Origin: Bacteroidales bacterium
GTDB taxonomy: Bacteria > Bacteroidota > Bacteroidia > Bacteroidales > F082
Direction of reading: 5' to 3'
NCBI GenBank assembly: GCA_028277395.1
Contig: JANQGJ010000018.1
Span: 1-59,902, forward strand
Length of the DNA stretch: 59,902 bases
The position numbers were made by a program, and so were the translations under genes. Positions within the stretch are counted from its first letter, which is position 1. Every line of letters begins with the position of its first letter. Shown piece after piece: positions 19,602 through 30,638 of the stretch. The notes below the pieces were generated by a model. The model searched no databases and was not told the DNA's origin. It was given only the letters and a program-made list of their open reading frames with translations.

Positions 19602-20060
19602 ATGGGGGTTGAGAAAATTGAACTTAAGAAAAAGCTGCTGAAGAAATGTATTAACCAACAGGAAAGCGTTATGAAGCAGCTTGAAGTAGAGATAAACGAA
19701 GCACAGAAGCAGGCTAATGATTATGGTCAGCCCAAAGATCGTTATGATGCATTCAGGACTAAATTAATGCGTCAGATTGAGTTATATGCCAAACAACTTG
19801 ATAAAGCGAAAATTGTAATGAATACCTTAGGTAAAATTGATGTTGAAAAAGAAATTACTGAGGTAGGGTTTGGAGCATTGATTTTTACAGATAAGCAAAA
19901 AATATTTGTTGCCGCCGGACTTGGTAAAGTTGAACTTGATAATGATATCTATTTTGCCGTTTCACCACAAGTACCAATATTTAATGCCCTGAAAGGCAAA
20001 AAGAAAGGAGATAAAGTTGTTTTTAACGGAAACACATTTTCAATTAATGATATTTGTTGA
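19602..20060 (+). CDS. GreA/GreB-like C-terminal-domain protein
   Basis: A 152-residue protein seen widely in Bacteroidota. The first 75 residues are a charged coiled-coil segment. The second half ends AVSPQVPIFNALKGKKKGDKVVFNGNTFSI, read in two pieces as the SP..ALKGKKKGD..V pattern of the FKBP-like C-terminal domain of GreA/GreB elongation factors. It lacks the normal Gre N-terminal length and acidic tip, so it may bind RNA polymerase without full transcript-cleavage activity. It is 120 bases upstream of dnaG in the same direction. A TATATTTG box immediately before the ATG would imply a nearly leaderless transcript. Confidence 0.75.
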   Translation: MGVEKIELKKKLLKKCINQQESVMKQLEVEINEAQKQANDYGQPKDRYDAFRTKLMRQIELYAKQLDKAKIVMNTLGKIDVEKEITEVGFGALIFTDKQKIFVAAGLGKVELDNDIYFAVSPQVPIFNALKGKKKGDKVVFNGNTFSINDIC

Positions 20061-20180
20061 TGGCAAAATCTCAATGTAAACAAGAAGTACATTGATTCAA
20101 TTATTTTCAGAGGTTGGATTATGAAGAAGAATAAAACAACCAATGGGAAATAAACTTAGTTTTGTACTAAATTTGATGAT

Positions 20181-22115
20181 GTGATAAATCCCAATACCAT
20201 ACAAACAATATTTGAAACAGCAAGAATTGAGGAAGTTGTTGGCGATTTTGTAACTCTAAAAAAAAGAGGTGCTAATTATTTGGGATTATGCCCCTTTCAC
20301 AATGAAAAAACCCCTTCATTTAGCGTATCCCCTTCAAAAGGAATATATAAATGCTTTGGTTGTGGTAAAGCCGGGAATGCAGTAGGTTTTATTATGGAGC
20401 ATGAACATTACTCATATCCCGAATCTTTGCGGTACCTCGCAAAAAAGTACGGTATTGAGATCGAAGAAGAGGAAGTAACAGAAGAAATGCAACAGCAGCT
20501 TGATGAAAAAGAAAGTATGCTGGCTTTAAACTCATTCATTTCTGAGTATTTCAGAAAAAATCTGTTTGAAAAAAGTGAAGGTAAATCTGTTGGTTTAAGC
20601 TATTTAAAAGAGCGGGATTACAGAGAATCAACAATTCAAAAGTTTGAATTAGGCTATGCGATTGATTCCTGGGAAGATTATTCAAAACATGCATTGGCTA
20701 ATGGATATAAAAAAGAGGTACTTGTAGGAACCGGTTTAGGTATTGAAAAAGATGAAAAGATATTTGACCGGTTTCGGGGAAGGGTAATGTTTCCCATTCA
20801 TAATCTGACAGGAAGAGTGATAGGATTTGGAGGCAGGATTCTATCCTCAGAAAAATCAAAAGCAAAGTATCTGAATTCACCTGAATCGGATATTTATAAT
20901 AAAAGCAAGGTCCTTTACGGGATCTACTTTGCAAGAAATGCCATAGCCAAGCAAAACAAATGCTATCTTGTAGAAGGATATACAGATGTTATCTCACTTC
21001 ATCAGGCCGGGATAGAAAATGTTGTATCATCATCCGGAACATCCCTGACAGTTGATCAGATAAAACTGATAAGCAGATACACTCCTAACATCACAATACT
21101 TTTTGATGGAGATCCTGCCGGAATTAAAGCTTCGTTCAGAGGAATTGATCTGATCCTGGAGCAGGGAATGAATGTAAAAATCGTATTATTCCCTGAAGGT
21201 GAAGACCCGGATTCATACGCCAGGTCGCACACAACCGGCGAAACAGAAACGTTTATTAGTAATTCGGCAGTTGACTTCATAAAGTTTAAAACCAACCTTC
21301 TAAAAGAAGAAACCGAAGGTGACCCAACCGGTCGTGCTTCTTTGATAAAAGACATAATTCAAACGATTTCTATCATCCCTGATGGTATTGTCCGTTCCGA
21401 ATATATTAAGGAATGTTCCATTCTTTTGGATACCCGTGAGCAAACTCTGATGAATGAGCTGAATAAGCTTCTTCGTAACAAGTATAGTAAGCAGGTAAAT
21501 ATTCCAAAAGAAGTAATACCGGAAGGTGAGGTAATTGACAACAGATACAAACAGGTTGATGTTGATCCCCTGGATATCAGCTATCTGGAGCATGGACTTG
21601 CACGATTGCTGATCATGTTTGGTGATGAAATGGTTAAAGTCAGTACGGAAGAAAACGAAGAACATGAAATATCTATTTCCGAGTTTATTATTTCAGATCT
21701 GGAAAATGATGGTTTGAGCTTTGAGAATGAAATGTGTAAACAAATCGCTAGTGAAATAAAAAGTGCACGGGAAAGGGGAGAAATACTTACATCTACTTCT
21801 TTTACGAATCATTCAGATCCGAAAATGTCAGCACTTGCTATTGAATTAATAACAACTCCGTACGAATTAAGTGAAAAATGGGAGCAAAATAAAATCTTTG
21901 TAAAAAAAGAGGAAGATGATGTGTTTGGATTGGCTTTATCCTCATTAATGTCATTTAAATCGAGATTGATCAGTAAAAAGTTAAACAGTATTTCAATTCA
22001 AATAAAGGATACAACCGATGATGCAGAAGTTTTTTTGCTTCAACAGGAGTTTTTCGAATTAAAAAAGCTTGCAAATCTGATTGATGGTGAATTGAAGAGG
22101 CCTTTTAATTATTGA
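20181..22115 (+). CDS. dnaG: DNA primase
   Basis: Makes RNA primers for replication. The 644-residue product has the CHC2 zinc-binding domain (Cys37, His40, Cys58, Cys61 in LCPFHNEKTPSFSVSP and YKCFGCGKAGN), the primase core, and a TOPRIM domain with LVEGYTD near 261 and ILFDGDPAG near 310. The C-terminal third is the variable DnaB-interacting part. The start is GTG at 20181: the ATGs just before it (20176 and 20179) are out of frame and read ATG ATG TGA, stopping across the GTG. The N-terminus INPNTIQTIFETA matches what is usual for Bacteroidota DnaG. Confidence 0.96.
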   Translation: MINPNTIQTIFETARIEEVVGDFVTLKKRGANYLGLCPFHNEKTPSFSVSPSKGIYKCFGCGKAGNAVGFIMEHEHYSYPESLRYLAKKYGIEIEEEEVTEEMQQQLDEKESMLALNSFISEYFRKNLFEKSEGKSVGLSYLKERDYRESTIQKFELGYAIDSWEDYSKHALANGYKKEVLVGTGLGIEKDEKIFDRFRGRVMFPIHNLTGRVIGFGGRILSSEKSKAKYLNSPESDIYNKSKVLYGIYFARNAIAKQNKCYLVEGYTDVISLHQAGIENVVSSSGTSLTVDQIKLISRYTPNITILFDGDPAGIKASFRGIDLILEQGMNVKIVLFPEGEDPDSYARSHTTGETETFISNSAVDFIKFKTNLLKEETEGDPTGRASLIKDIIQTISIIPDGIVRSEYIKECSILLDTREQTLMNELNKLLRNKYSKQVNIPKEVIPEGEVIDNRYKQVDVDPLDISYLEHGLARLLIMFGDEMVKVSTEENEEHEISISEFIISDLENDGLSFENEMCKQIASEIKSARERGEILTSTSFTNHSDPKMSALAIELITTPYELSEKWEQNKIFVKKEEDDVFGLALSSLMSFKSRLISKKLNSISIQIKDTTDDAEVFLLQQEFFELKKLANLIDGELKRPFNY

Positions 22116-22242
22116 TATATTCTTTCCGATCTTTTTAAACTGTACAGTTAAGTTTTCAATAAATCCCTAAAAAGAGCACCCAACAAGACTGTTATATCCC
22201 TGAAATTTAGTTTTTTTGCATCTTATTTTAAAATTAAACGAT

Positions 22243-23682
22243 GTGAAAAGAACTGAGATTAAATCATTACTGAAATCGGTAGACTTTGGTAGTGAAGTAG
22301 TTGTACAAGGATGGGTACGAACAAAACGTGGAAGTAAAAATGTTGCATTCATTGCATTAAATGATGGTTCAACAATAAATAATGTGCAAATTGTTGTTGA
22401 TGTTAATGATAATTCCGCTTCCATTCTTGAAAAAGTTCACACAGGTGCTGCACTTTCTGTTACCGGAAAGCTGATAGAGTCTGCAGGAAGTGGTCAGAAT
22501 GTTGAAGTTCACGCTGATACCGTAGAAATACTGGGAGGTGCAAATCCTGATGAGTATCCGCTTCAACCAAAGAAACATTCATTGGAGTTTTTGCGTGAGA
22601 AGGCGCATTTACGCTATCGCACAAATACTTTTGCTGCAATTGCCCGGATCAGACATAGTATGATATTTGCGATTCATAAATTTTTTAACGACAGAGGATA
22701 TTATAATATACATTCCCCAATAATTACCGGCTCTGATGCTGAAGGCGCAGGAGAAATGTTTCAGGTTACCACCCTTGACCTTGAAAATATTCCTAAAACT
22801 GACAACGGAAATGTTGATTTTAAAGACGATTTCTTTGGTAAAGCAGCAAACCTTACAGTTTCCGGACAATTGGAAGCAGAACTTGCAGCACTGGCTTTAT
22901 CAAAAGTATATACATTTGGACCCACATTCCGTGCAGAGAATTCAAATACTGCACGTCATCTTGCCGAATTCTGGATGATTGAACCGGAGTTTGCCTTTGG
23001 TGACATTACAGATGATATGAATCTGGCTGAAGACATGCTTAAGTATGTTATTGGTTATGCTCTTGAGAACTGTATGGAAGATCTCACATTCCTTAGCAAC
23101 AGGTTAACTGAAGAGGAAAAGAATAAAAAAGCTGATGAGCGATCAATGGAGTTAATTGAAAAATTACGTTTTGTACTTGATCAGCCTTTTGAAAGGATAA
23201 CATACACTGAAGCCATTGATATTCTTATGAGATCGAAACCAAATAAGAAGAAAAAATTTCAGTTTGTAATTGATGGATGGGGTGCTGATCTGCAATCCGA
23301 ACATGAGAGATATCTGGTTGAAAAACACTTTAAGAAACCTGTAATTCTAACGGATTATCCTGCGTCAATTAAAGCTTTTTATATGAAGCAAAATAATGAC
23401 GGAAAAACTGTAAGGGCAATGGATATCTTATTCCCTCAGATTGGTGAGATAGTAGGAGGTTCGCAGCGTGAGGAAGATTATGAAAAACTTCACAGAAGAA
23501 TGCAGGAGATGGATATTCCTGAAGAATCGATGTGGTGGTATCTGGAAACAAGGAAGTTTGGAACCGTTCCACATGCCGGATTTGGCTTAGGGTTCGAACG
23601 ATTGATGCTGTTCATTACAGGAATGGGAAATATACGTGATGTAATACCATTCCCAAGAACCCCGGGGAACCTGGAATTCTAG
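22243..23682 (+). CDS. asnS: Asparaginyl-tRNA synthetase
   Basis: Charges tRNA-Asn. The protein is a class IIb synthetase with an N-terminal OB fold ([15 protein letters not shown]), motif 2 around [26 protein letters not shown] and motif 3 [21 protein letters not shown]. The ending IPFPRTPG is typical of AsnRS rather than AspRS. I chose GTG at 22243, giving 479 residues starting [10 protein letters not shown], because it matches the usual family start. A TTG nine codons upstream is also in frame but adds unconserved residues. An out-of-frame ATG TGA overlaps the chosen GTG, as at dnaG. Confidence 0.95.
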   Translation: MKRTEIKSLLKSVDFGSEVVVQGWVRTKRGSKNVAFIALNDGSTINNVQIVVDVNDNSASILEKVHTGAALSVTGKLIESAGSGQNVEVHADTVEILGGANPDEYPLQPKKHSLEFLREKAHLRYRTNTFAAIARIRHSMIFAIHKFFNDRGYYNIHSPIITGSDAEGAGEMFQVTTLDLENIPKTDNGNVDFKDDFFGKAANLTVSGQLEAELAALALSKVYTFGPTFRAENSNTARHLAEFWMIEPEFAFGDITDDMNLAEDMLKYVIGYALENCMEDLTFLSNRLTEEEKNKKADERSMELIEKLRFVLDQPFERITYTEAIDILMRSKPNKKKKFQFVIDGWGADLQSEHERYLVEKHFKKPVILTDYPASIKAFYMKQNNDGKTVRAMDILFPQIGEIVGGSQREEDYEKLHRRMQEMDIPEESMWWYLETRKFGTVPHAGFGLGFERLMLFITGMGNIRDVIPFPRTPGNLEF

Positions 23683-23796
23683 TTTCAATCCGACTGGATA
23701 TACAAAGGAACTCAGTCTTAACAACATAATACCTGTACATTATTAATTCAACAGATGCGCAGGTTGAAAATTCTTTCATAATTTCAACAACCAAAA

Positions 23797-23827
23797 TTGT
23801 GCCATAATAAAAATGTTGTTACATTTG
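23797..23827 (+). promoter_or_regulatory. Predicted Bacteroidota-type promoter of rpoN
   Basis: TTG at 23797-23799 and TACATTTG (TAnnTTTG) at 23820-23827 are separated by 20 bases, the spacing expected for the primary sigma factor of this phylum. Transcription would begin about 24 bases before the ATG. An interrupted inverted repeat GTTGAAA...TTTCAAC lies just upstream (about 23764-23786). Confidence 0.5.
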
Positions 23828-23855
23828 TGTTGGTTGAAATCTTAATTTTTATTTA

Positions 23856-25343
23856 ATGCTAAACCAGCGATTACAGCAGAAATTGTTACAAAAGCTATCT
23901 CCTCAGCAGATATTGTTGATGAAGCTCTTGCAGATTCCTACTGTGGGTCTGGAACAAAGAATTAAGCAGGAAATTGAAGATAACCCGGCATTGGAGGTTG
24001 ATGTAGCTGATGGAAATGAAAGTGATAGTTTTGATGAAAAAACTGACTCAGATGTAATTAATGAGAACTCTGATACTGAACTGGACGATTTCAAATCGAA
24101 AGATGACGAATTCGACTTTAATGATTATGTTAATGAAGATGATGTACCTTCATATAAGTTAAAAACAAATAATTATAGTTCGGATGAAGACAGAAGGGAA
24201 GTCCCATTTGTTTCAGGGGTCAGTTTTCATGAGAATCTTCAACATCAATTAAATTTACGCCATCTTGATGAACTTGAATCTCAGATTGGTAAATACATCA
24301 TAGGCAATATTGATGACTCGGGATACCTTCAGAGATCGGTAGATGCAATTGTTGATGATCTTGCCTTTACACAGTATGTAACAGCTTCAAAAGCTGAAGT
24401 GGAGAAGGTATTGGGAATAATTCAACAATTCGATCCGGCAGGAGTAGGTGCCAAAGATTTAAAAGACTGCCTGCTTATACAGATTGAGAGAAAAATAGTT
24501 GAGTCTCCTTCGTATAAGCTTGAACTGGCAAAAAGAATAATCGGAAGGTATTTCAATGATTTCACAAAAAAGCATTATCAGAAGATATTAAAACGACTTG
24601 AGATTACGGAAGATCAGCTAAAAGGGGCTATGGATGAAATCTTGAAATTAAATCCTAAACCCGGTAACTCACTTAGTGAAACAACCAAAGAAAACCAATA
24701 CATAATTCCTGATTTTACAATCACTAACAACGGAGATAAGCTGGAATTATCTTTGAATTCGTGGAATAGTACTGATTTGAAAGTAAGCAGTACCTATTCA
24801 AATATGATGGAATCCATTAGCAAACAAAAAAAGACAAAAAAGCAACGGGAAGCATTCTCATTTATTAAGCAAAAAGTTGACTCGGCAAAATGGTTTATTG
24901 ATGCAATTCAGCAGCGTCAGAATACTTTATATTCTACCATGAAAGCAATAATGGATTATCAATATGATTATCTGTTGACTGGTGATGATACAAAGCTGAA
25001 ACCGATGATCCTTAAGGATATTGCTGAAAAAGTAAATCTTGATATTTCTACTATCTCAAGAGTTGCAAACAGCAAATATGTACAAACTCCTTTTGGAACT
25101 TTATTGATAAAAAGCTTTTTTAGTGAATCGATGCAAAAGGATGATGGCGAAACTGTATCCACCAGAGAGATCAAAACAATATTAAAGGAAATAATTGACA
25201 GTGAAAACAAGGAGAAGCCATATACTGATGAATACCTGACTACCAAATTAAAGGAAAAAGGTTATCCAATTGCCAGAAGAACTGTTGCCAAATACCGTGA
25301 ACAGTTAAAGATCCCGGTTGCCAGATTAAGAAAAGAGCTGTAA
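23856..25343 (+). CDS. rpoN: RNA polymerase sigma-54 factor
   Basis: Directs RNA polymerase to -24/-12 promoters that need an AAA+ activator. The 495-residue protein has the Gln/Leu-rich region I (KLSPQQILLMKLLQIP), an acidic region II (about 50-110), the core-binding domain, the helix-turn-helix DISTISRVANSKYVQTPFG, and the RpoN box ARRTVAKYRE at 473-482. Length and order are normal. No sigma-54 activator gene is in the window. It follows asnS after 173 bases and carries its own plausible promoter. Confidence 0.97.
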   Translation: MLNQRLQQKLLQKLSPQQILLMKLLQIPTVGLEQRIKQEIEDNPALEVDVADGNESDSFDEKTDSDVINENSDTELDDFKSKDDEFDFNDYVNEDDVPSYKLKTNNYSSDEDRREVPFVSGVSFHENLQHQLNLRHLDELESQIGKYIIGNIDDSGYLQRSVDAIVDDLAFTQYVTASKAEVEKVLGIIQQFDPAGVGAKDLKDCLLIQIERKIVESPSYKLELAKRIIGRYFNDFTKKHYQKILKRLEITEDQLKGAMDEILKLNPKPGNSLSETTKENQYIIPDFTITNNGDKLELSLNSWNSTDLKVSSTYSNMMESISKQKKTKKQREAFSFIKQKVDSAKWFIDAIQQRQNTLYSTMKAIMDYQYDYLLTGDDTKLKPMILKDIAEKVNLDISTISRVANSKYVQTPFGTLLIKSFFSESMQKDDGETVSTREIKTILKEIIDSENKEKPYTDEYLTTKLKEKGYPIARRTVAKYREQLKIPVARLRKEL

Positions 25344-25413
25344 CAGGTAAGTTACACTGGTTACTAAAGACAGCAATGAAGTAATTCCGGTATCAACCAA
25401 CTAATATTTAAAC

Positions 25414-26025
25414 ATGAGTAAAACAATTGCCAATACCATATCGTCTGTTTTTCACCCGTTACTTGTTCCAACTTATGCACTTGTTATGCTGATGAATCTG
25501 CAGACTCATTCAATTCTGGCAATTCCGTTTAAGTTCAGGTATATACTGGTAGGCTTTATATTTCTGACAACTTTTGTGATACCGTCTATTTTCATATTTA
25601 TCTTGTTAAAGGTTGGACATATTAAAAGTCTGAAAATGCAAAGCCGGCGCGAAAGGGTTCTTCCAATGCTTATAATTGCTTTGTCATATTATGGAACCTA
25701 TTACCTGATAAAGCAAACATCTGTAGCAGGTCTGGTAACCCTGTTTATGGTGGGATCAACAATGCTTGTGCTTATTTCGTTAATAATAAACTATGCAACA
25801 AAGGTCAGTTTACACATGACGGCATGGGGCGGTGTGGTAGGTACATTACTTGGATTTGCTATTCGTTTAAACTATAATCTTACGTTTGTTTTATTTCTGT
25901 TTATTATTTTGAGTGGCATAATTGGTACTGCACGATTAAAACTGGACGCCCATACCCCTTTTCAGGTTTATCTTGGCTTTCTTGTTGGAATGATTGGTAT
26001 GGGATCTTTGTTTTTTCTGATCTGA
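25414..26025 (+). CDS. PAP2-like integral membrane protein
   Basis: A 203-residue protein with about six membrane helices. It resembles the membrane core of PAP2-type phosphatases. The C-terminal LDAHTPFQVYLGFLVG recalls the third PAP2 motif (H...Q V ..G), and KLQSRRERVLP-like basic residues (KMQSRRERVLP) lie in a loop. The first and second phosphatase motifs are not clear, so the catalytic set may be incomplete. It starts 70 bases after rpoN and could be co-transcribed. Function is unknown; lipid-phosphate handling is a guess from fold likeness. Confidence 0.65.
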   Translation: MSKTIANTISSVFHPLLVPTYALVMLMNLQTHSILAIPFKFRYILVGFIFLTTFVIPSIFIFILLKVGHIKSLKMQSRRERVLPMLIIALSYYGTYYLIKQTSVAGLVTLFMVGSTMLVLISLIINYATKVSLHMTAWGGVVGTLLGFAIRLNYNLTFVLFLFIILSGIIGTARLKLDAHTPFQVYLGFLVGMIGMGSLFFLI

Positions 26026-26057
26026 AACCGGTTTACATTATGAAAACCAGTTATTAA

Positions 26058-28025
26058 TTAATCAGGGATTTGGTAAATATTATCATTATTACGATACCCT
26101 GATCCATCCAGATACCAATCCTGATATTGATTACCACCTGACTCTGCCCATTCCACAAATTTTAAATATGCATTCTCAATAGAAACCGACTCAACAGGAT
26201 ATTCAAAATTAACCGGTAAATGTATTGCCCATGGTAAGTTATTTTTAGTTTGGTAGTATTTTGATTGTGATGGTTTTGTGTCATCATTATCAGTGCCAAA
26301 CAATCCGGTATCAGCAAGTTCGGTGTTTGATTTGCCGGCCAGATGAATTTCGTAACCTCTCCTTTGGTTGGATATGATAAACGGATTATATGGAGCTGAT
26401 CCAAGATCAGATATTCCGAAATTTCCGTTAAACTGAATTACAATATCCATTTCAACAGGTTCATGATATTCAAGCGAAGGATCAGTGTTTATAAATCCGG
26501 AAACATCAAAAAGTGTGTGAGTATCATCAAAAAGTGCAATTACTGCATTGGTTTGACCCGCTTCAGTACCATTACCATTTAATGTGAAGGTGTTACCGGA
26601 TAGTTCCTGACCCGAAACAGATAAAACTGTTGAATGGTTTACAGGAAACTCAACTGCGAATCCGTTTAAAAATCCTGCTCCCGATGCTTTAATTATATAT
26701 TTCCCTTCAATTTCAACAACTTTGTTGGTTGCGTTGGTAATCACATTGTAATTGTAATCAATGACAACATCATTAAAATCGTAATCGCCTTTCATTGGCC
26801 ACAGATCTTCAAATGCAAGGGTTCCATAGCTATTCTCTCCGGGCCCAAAGTTGTTGTATGCTTTGTTTGGGTCATTGGGATAATCATCTGACGAATCAGG
26901 TACCCCATCGTTATCCGCATCGGGCATGGGTTGTTCTCCCTGTTGAATTATCGGAAATGATGCTACATCCGATACAACCCCTACTTTTCCCAATGCTATA
27001 AACTCGGGACCATTGGAAGAATAGTAACCGTTTTGATATTCAGGAGCCAGAAGAATGCCGGTTACATTTTCCAGGATCTGTTTTATCTCTTCGTCAGTTG
27101 CCGGGGTTTTGGGTGTTGATTTACCACCGTTTCCTGTTGTCCAGGCTGACATATTTCCAATTCGCCAGCCACTTCCTGATGTTTCAGTTTCATCCAGTTT
27201 ACAATATATTGTTTGCCAGCCTGCATTTACAACATGATTAAAAGCAGAACTCAAATCAATAGCAAGAACTTTGGTTCCATCAGTGATCCGTATATCTGCA
27301 ATATTTTTTGATACAGGCCTTGCCTTAACTGTATTTCCCAAATAGTAATGATATGCGATATATTGACCGTACAAGTTTCCGGTAAATTTATCAGGTGCAA
27401 GATAGGATCTTAAACCTCCTCTTGTATCAAAACCCCAGATGAAGCTGTCTGAAGGTCCCATTGGTCCACCGTTAATGGGAGTATTATCTGCTCCTGAAGT
27501 CAATATTGAATTATCACGATAAGGTAGCCATCCATCGAGCCCGTTTTCAAAATCACTTATAATATCAGTAAAATCTGTATTTTGTCTTGACAATGATTCT
27601 GCTGATCTCTGGGTGAAATTGAAAGTGTGGTTAAATTCGTTTCCTGATATGGCTGTCATTCCTAGACTCAAACCGGTTATATTCGATGATATAAATAAAC
27701 TATCAAGAATTTTTGCCTTTGAAATTGTAGTAATATAATCACCATTTTGATCGATTCCACCAGAAGCAATCTGGACACCGGTACTATCAGGGTAGCCTGA
27801 ATATATGAAAATCTTAGCTCTTTTAAGATAAGTATTATCCAGTCCGATAACTTTAATGTGTATTTGCAATTCTTCAGTTGTTTCAAAAGTAAACCCACCA
27901 GGAATAATTATATCATCCAGTCCACTACCATTATCCGGACTTGGGTTATCAGTTGTATTACAAGATATTGCTATAAATATTAATAAAGTAAAAACAGTTC
28001 CTATGAGATTGTTTATTTTTTTCAT
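26058..28025 (-). CDS. LruC-domain lipoprotein
   Basis: A 655-residue lipoprotein (signal ending IAISCNTTD). The C-terminal half from about 395 is an LruC domain, marked by TLAFEDLWPMKGDYDFNDVVIDYNY (two acidic clusters that look calcium-binding) and the closing WAESGG...DWY block. The middle has DADNDGVPDSSDDYPNDPNKA, a thrombospondin-type-3-like calcium-binding linker. The N-terminal part is beta-rich and unrecognised. The protein should sit on the outside of the outer membrane or in the periplasm. LruC was named for a leptospiral surface protein; its molecular role is not known. It is convergent with the PAP2-like gene. Confidence 0.85.
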   Translation of the reverse strand: MKKINNLIGTVFTLLIFIAISCNTTDNPSPDNGSGLDDIIIPGGFTFETTEELQIHIKVIGLDNTYLKRAKIFIYSGYPDSTGVQIASGGIDQNGDYITTISKAKILDSLFISSNITGLSLGMTAISGNEFNHTFNFTQRSAESLSRQNTDFTDIISDFENGLDGWLPYRDNSILTSGADNTPINGGPMGPSDSFIWGFDTRGGLRSYLAPDKFTGNLYGQYIAYHYYLGNTVKARPVSKNIADIRITDGTKVLAIDLSSAFNHVVNAGWQTIYCKLDETETSGSGWRIGNMSAWTTGNGGKSTPKTPATDEEIKQILENVTGILLAPEYQNGYYSSNGPEFIALGKVGVVSDVASFPIIQQGEQPMPDADNDGVPDSSDDYPNDPNKAYNNFGPGENSYGTLAFEDLWPMKGDYDFNDVVIDYNYNVITNATNKVVEIEGKYIIKASGAGFLNGFAVEFPVNHSTVLSVSGQELSGNTFTLNGNGTEAGQTNAVIALFDDTHTLFDVSGFINTDPSLEYHEPVEMDIVIQFNGNFGISDLGSAPYNPFIISNQRRGYEIHLAGKSNTELADTGLFGTDNDDTKPSQSKYYQTKNNLPWAIHLPVNFEYPVESVSIENAYLKFVEWAESGGNQYQDWYLDGSGYRNNDNIYQIPD

Positions 28026-28175
28026 AATCGTATTATTGATGAGATTTGTAAATCAAAACGTCTGCCGAAAGTACATTTTCTTTGGATGCTCTAATAAACA
28101 GGAAGTTATACGGTGTTGCTGTTAAATTTGTTTCCGAATTTTAGAAATATATCCAAAATTGGGAATAATGATTGG

Positions 28176-29268
<1,093 letters not shown>

Positions 29269-29288
29269 GTTTTTTTTAATAAGATCCG

Positions 29289-29296
29289 CAAAGATA
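29289..29296 (-). promoter_or_regulatory. Candidate -7 box of prfB
   Basis: On the minus strand TATCTTTG fits TAnnTTTG and would place the transcript start about 16 bases before the true prfB ATG at 29268. The -33 region at the proper distance reads TTTATA, a partial match only. Confidence 0.4.
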
Positions 29297-29385
29297 TACG
29301 AAAATAAAATCAGTGTTATAAACCTGATGTAAATAAAACTAATATTAAACCTGTGATAAACTACTCCCGTGTAACGTTATCTAAA

Positions 29386-29838
29386 CTAGATTTCACCTTT
29401 TAAAATCTTCCATGAAAGCTCAGGCTGAAAACCTTTTTGCTGGGCAAATTTCACAAGCTTGTGATTTCTTCTGAATTCGTTATCATCATTGATTTTTTTC
29501 GAGGATAACAGCCCTTTAAGTGTATTTATATATTCATTCTGATCAATGGAGTTAAGAGCTATTTGTATCGTTAGTTCGGGAATTTGTTTTTGGAGAAGTG
29601 CATAGGAAATTTTGTTTCTACCCCATTTGTTATTTCGAAGCTTACCTGTGGCAAAAGCAAGTGCAAACCTGTCTTCATTAATGAAATCTTCTTTCTTAAG
29701 TTGGAGTATAATCTCAGAAATAACATTTTCAGTAATATTCCAACTGGCAAGCTTAGCCTTAACATCAAATATTGACCTTTCCTGGAATGCACAATATTTT
29801 CGGGCTTTCTCAAGTAAAAATGTATGTTCAGGTGCCAT
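29386..29838 (-). CDS. recX: RecX-family regulatory protein
   Basis: RecX binds RecA filaments and limits recombination and the SOS response. The 150-residue product has the three-helix repeats of the family: ARKYCAFQERSIFDVKAKL, a second unit with FINEDRFALAFATGKLRNNKWGRNKISYAL in its middle, and a weaker third ending FQPELSWKILKG. Length is typical. recA is not in the window. It is upstream of the FKBP gene's end by about 190 bases and sits between prfB and that gene, all on the minus strand. Confidence 0.9.
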   Translation of the reverse strand: MAPEHTFLLEKARKYCAFQERSIFDVKAKLASWNITENVISEIILQLKKEDFINEDRFALAFATGKLRNNKWGRNKISYALLQKQIPELTIQIALNSIDQNEYINTLKGLLSSKKINDDNEFRRNHKLVKFAQQKGFQPELSWKILKGEI

Positions 29839-30026
29839 AATTTTTAGTTTTATTTAAGTAAATATAAAATAGAACTGTAAATATAGTTAAAACCCGGCTT
29901 TTGTCAAATAATTCCTGGAAAGGAGTTTGTTTATAAAGCCATAAATCCTCATATTTGATTTAGTGAAAACCACTTGCAAAACACAAGCAGGTTGTAGATT
30001 ATAATTAACTATATTGTGGTAAAAGG

Positions 30027-30485
30027 TTATTTTGTGAAAAAATGTAATGTAATGTCAAATGCAATAACTTCATTCCCCTTAATATTTCCATATCCACTTG
30101 AACCATAAGCCAATCCCGATGGAACCACTAATTTAATTGAACCGCCTTCACCAATTAATTGCAAACCTTCCTGCCATCCCAATATCAGTTTATACAGGTC
30201 ACTTGAATAATAATCACCTTCATCATATTTAACATCTTCCAGAGAATAACACTTGTATGAAACTGTAACATTAGAATTTACTGTAGGATGAACATGATGT
30301 CCGGAATCAATTATTACATAATATAAACCGCTTCCGGTAAATTCTCCATCCAGCTGATTATCCAGTACATATGCCTGAATTATTCCATGGTCAATCTCAG
30401 CCTGGTTTGAATCTTTTTTACATGATAGTATGAAAATACCGGCAAATAATAACCCGGCCAGGAGGTAGAAACTTTTTCTAATCAT
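30027..30485 (-). CDS. FKBP-type peptidyl-prolyl isomerase, lipoprotein
   Basis: A 152-residue lipoprotein (signal ending FILSCKKD) with one FKBP domain at about 55-152. Family marks are VTVSYKCYS, GWQEGLQLIGEGG, KLVVPSGLAYGS and EVIAFDITL. It should help fold proteins in the periplasm or outer membrane. The canonical region before VTVSY holds His residues (GHHVHP) that could bind metal, but that is conjecture. It lies alone between recX and a divergent DUF4136 gene. Confidence 0.9.
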   Translation of the reverse strand: MIRKSFYLLAGLLFAGIFILSCKKDSNQAEIDHGIIQAYVLDNQLDGEFTGSGLYYVIIDSGHHVHPTVNSNVTVSYKCYSLEDVKYDEGDYYSSDLYKLILGWQEGLQLIGEGGSIKLVVPSGLAYGSSGYGNIKGNEVIAFDITLHFFTK

Positions 30486-30604
30486 AATCAGATAATTTTA
30501 AACACAAAATTACATTTTTTAGACTTAAACAATGTACTAACGATTGTTAATGGCTTTTATTTAATAATATTTATGAAATTATCAGCCCTCAAAGATTTTC
30601 GATA

Positions 30605-30612
30605 TATATTTG
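30605..30612 (+). promoter_or_regulatory. Candidate -7 box of the DUF4136 gene
   Basis: TATATTTG fits TAnnTTTG and predicts a 5' leader of about 20 bases before the ATG at 30639. No clear -33 element is visible at 19-21 bases upstream. Confidence 0.3.
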
Positions 30613-30638
30613 TAACTTACTAATTAAAAATAAATACC

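Noticed and set aside
23580..23610. GGTTCGAACG resembling a tRNA T-loop
   Set aside because: It lies in frame inside asnS and encodes part of motif 3 (GFERL); no acceptor or anticodon arms surround it.
26026..26052. Hairpin AACCGGTTT/AAACCAGTT between convergent genes
   Set aside because: The stem has a mismatch and no T run follows on either strand, so I did not call it a terminator.
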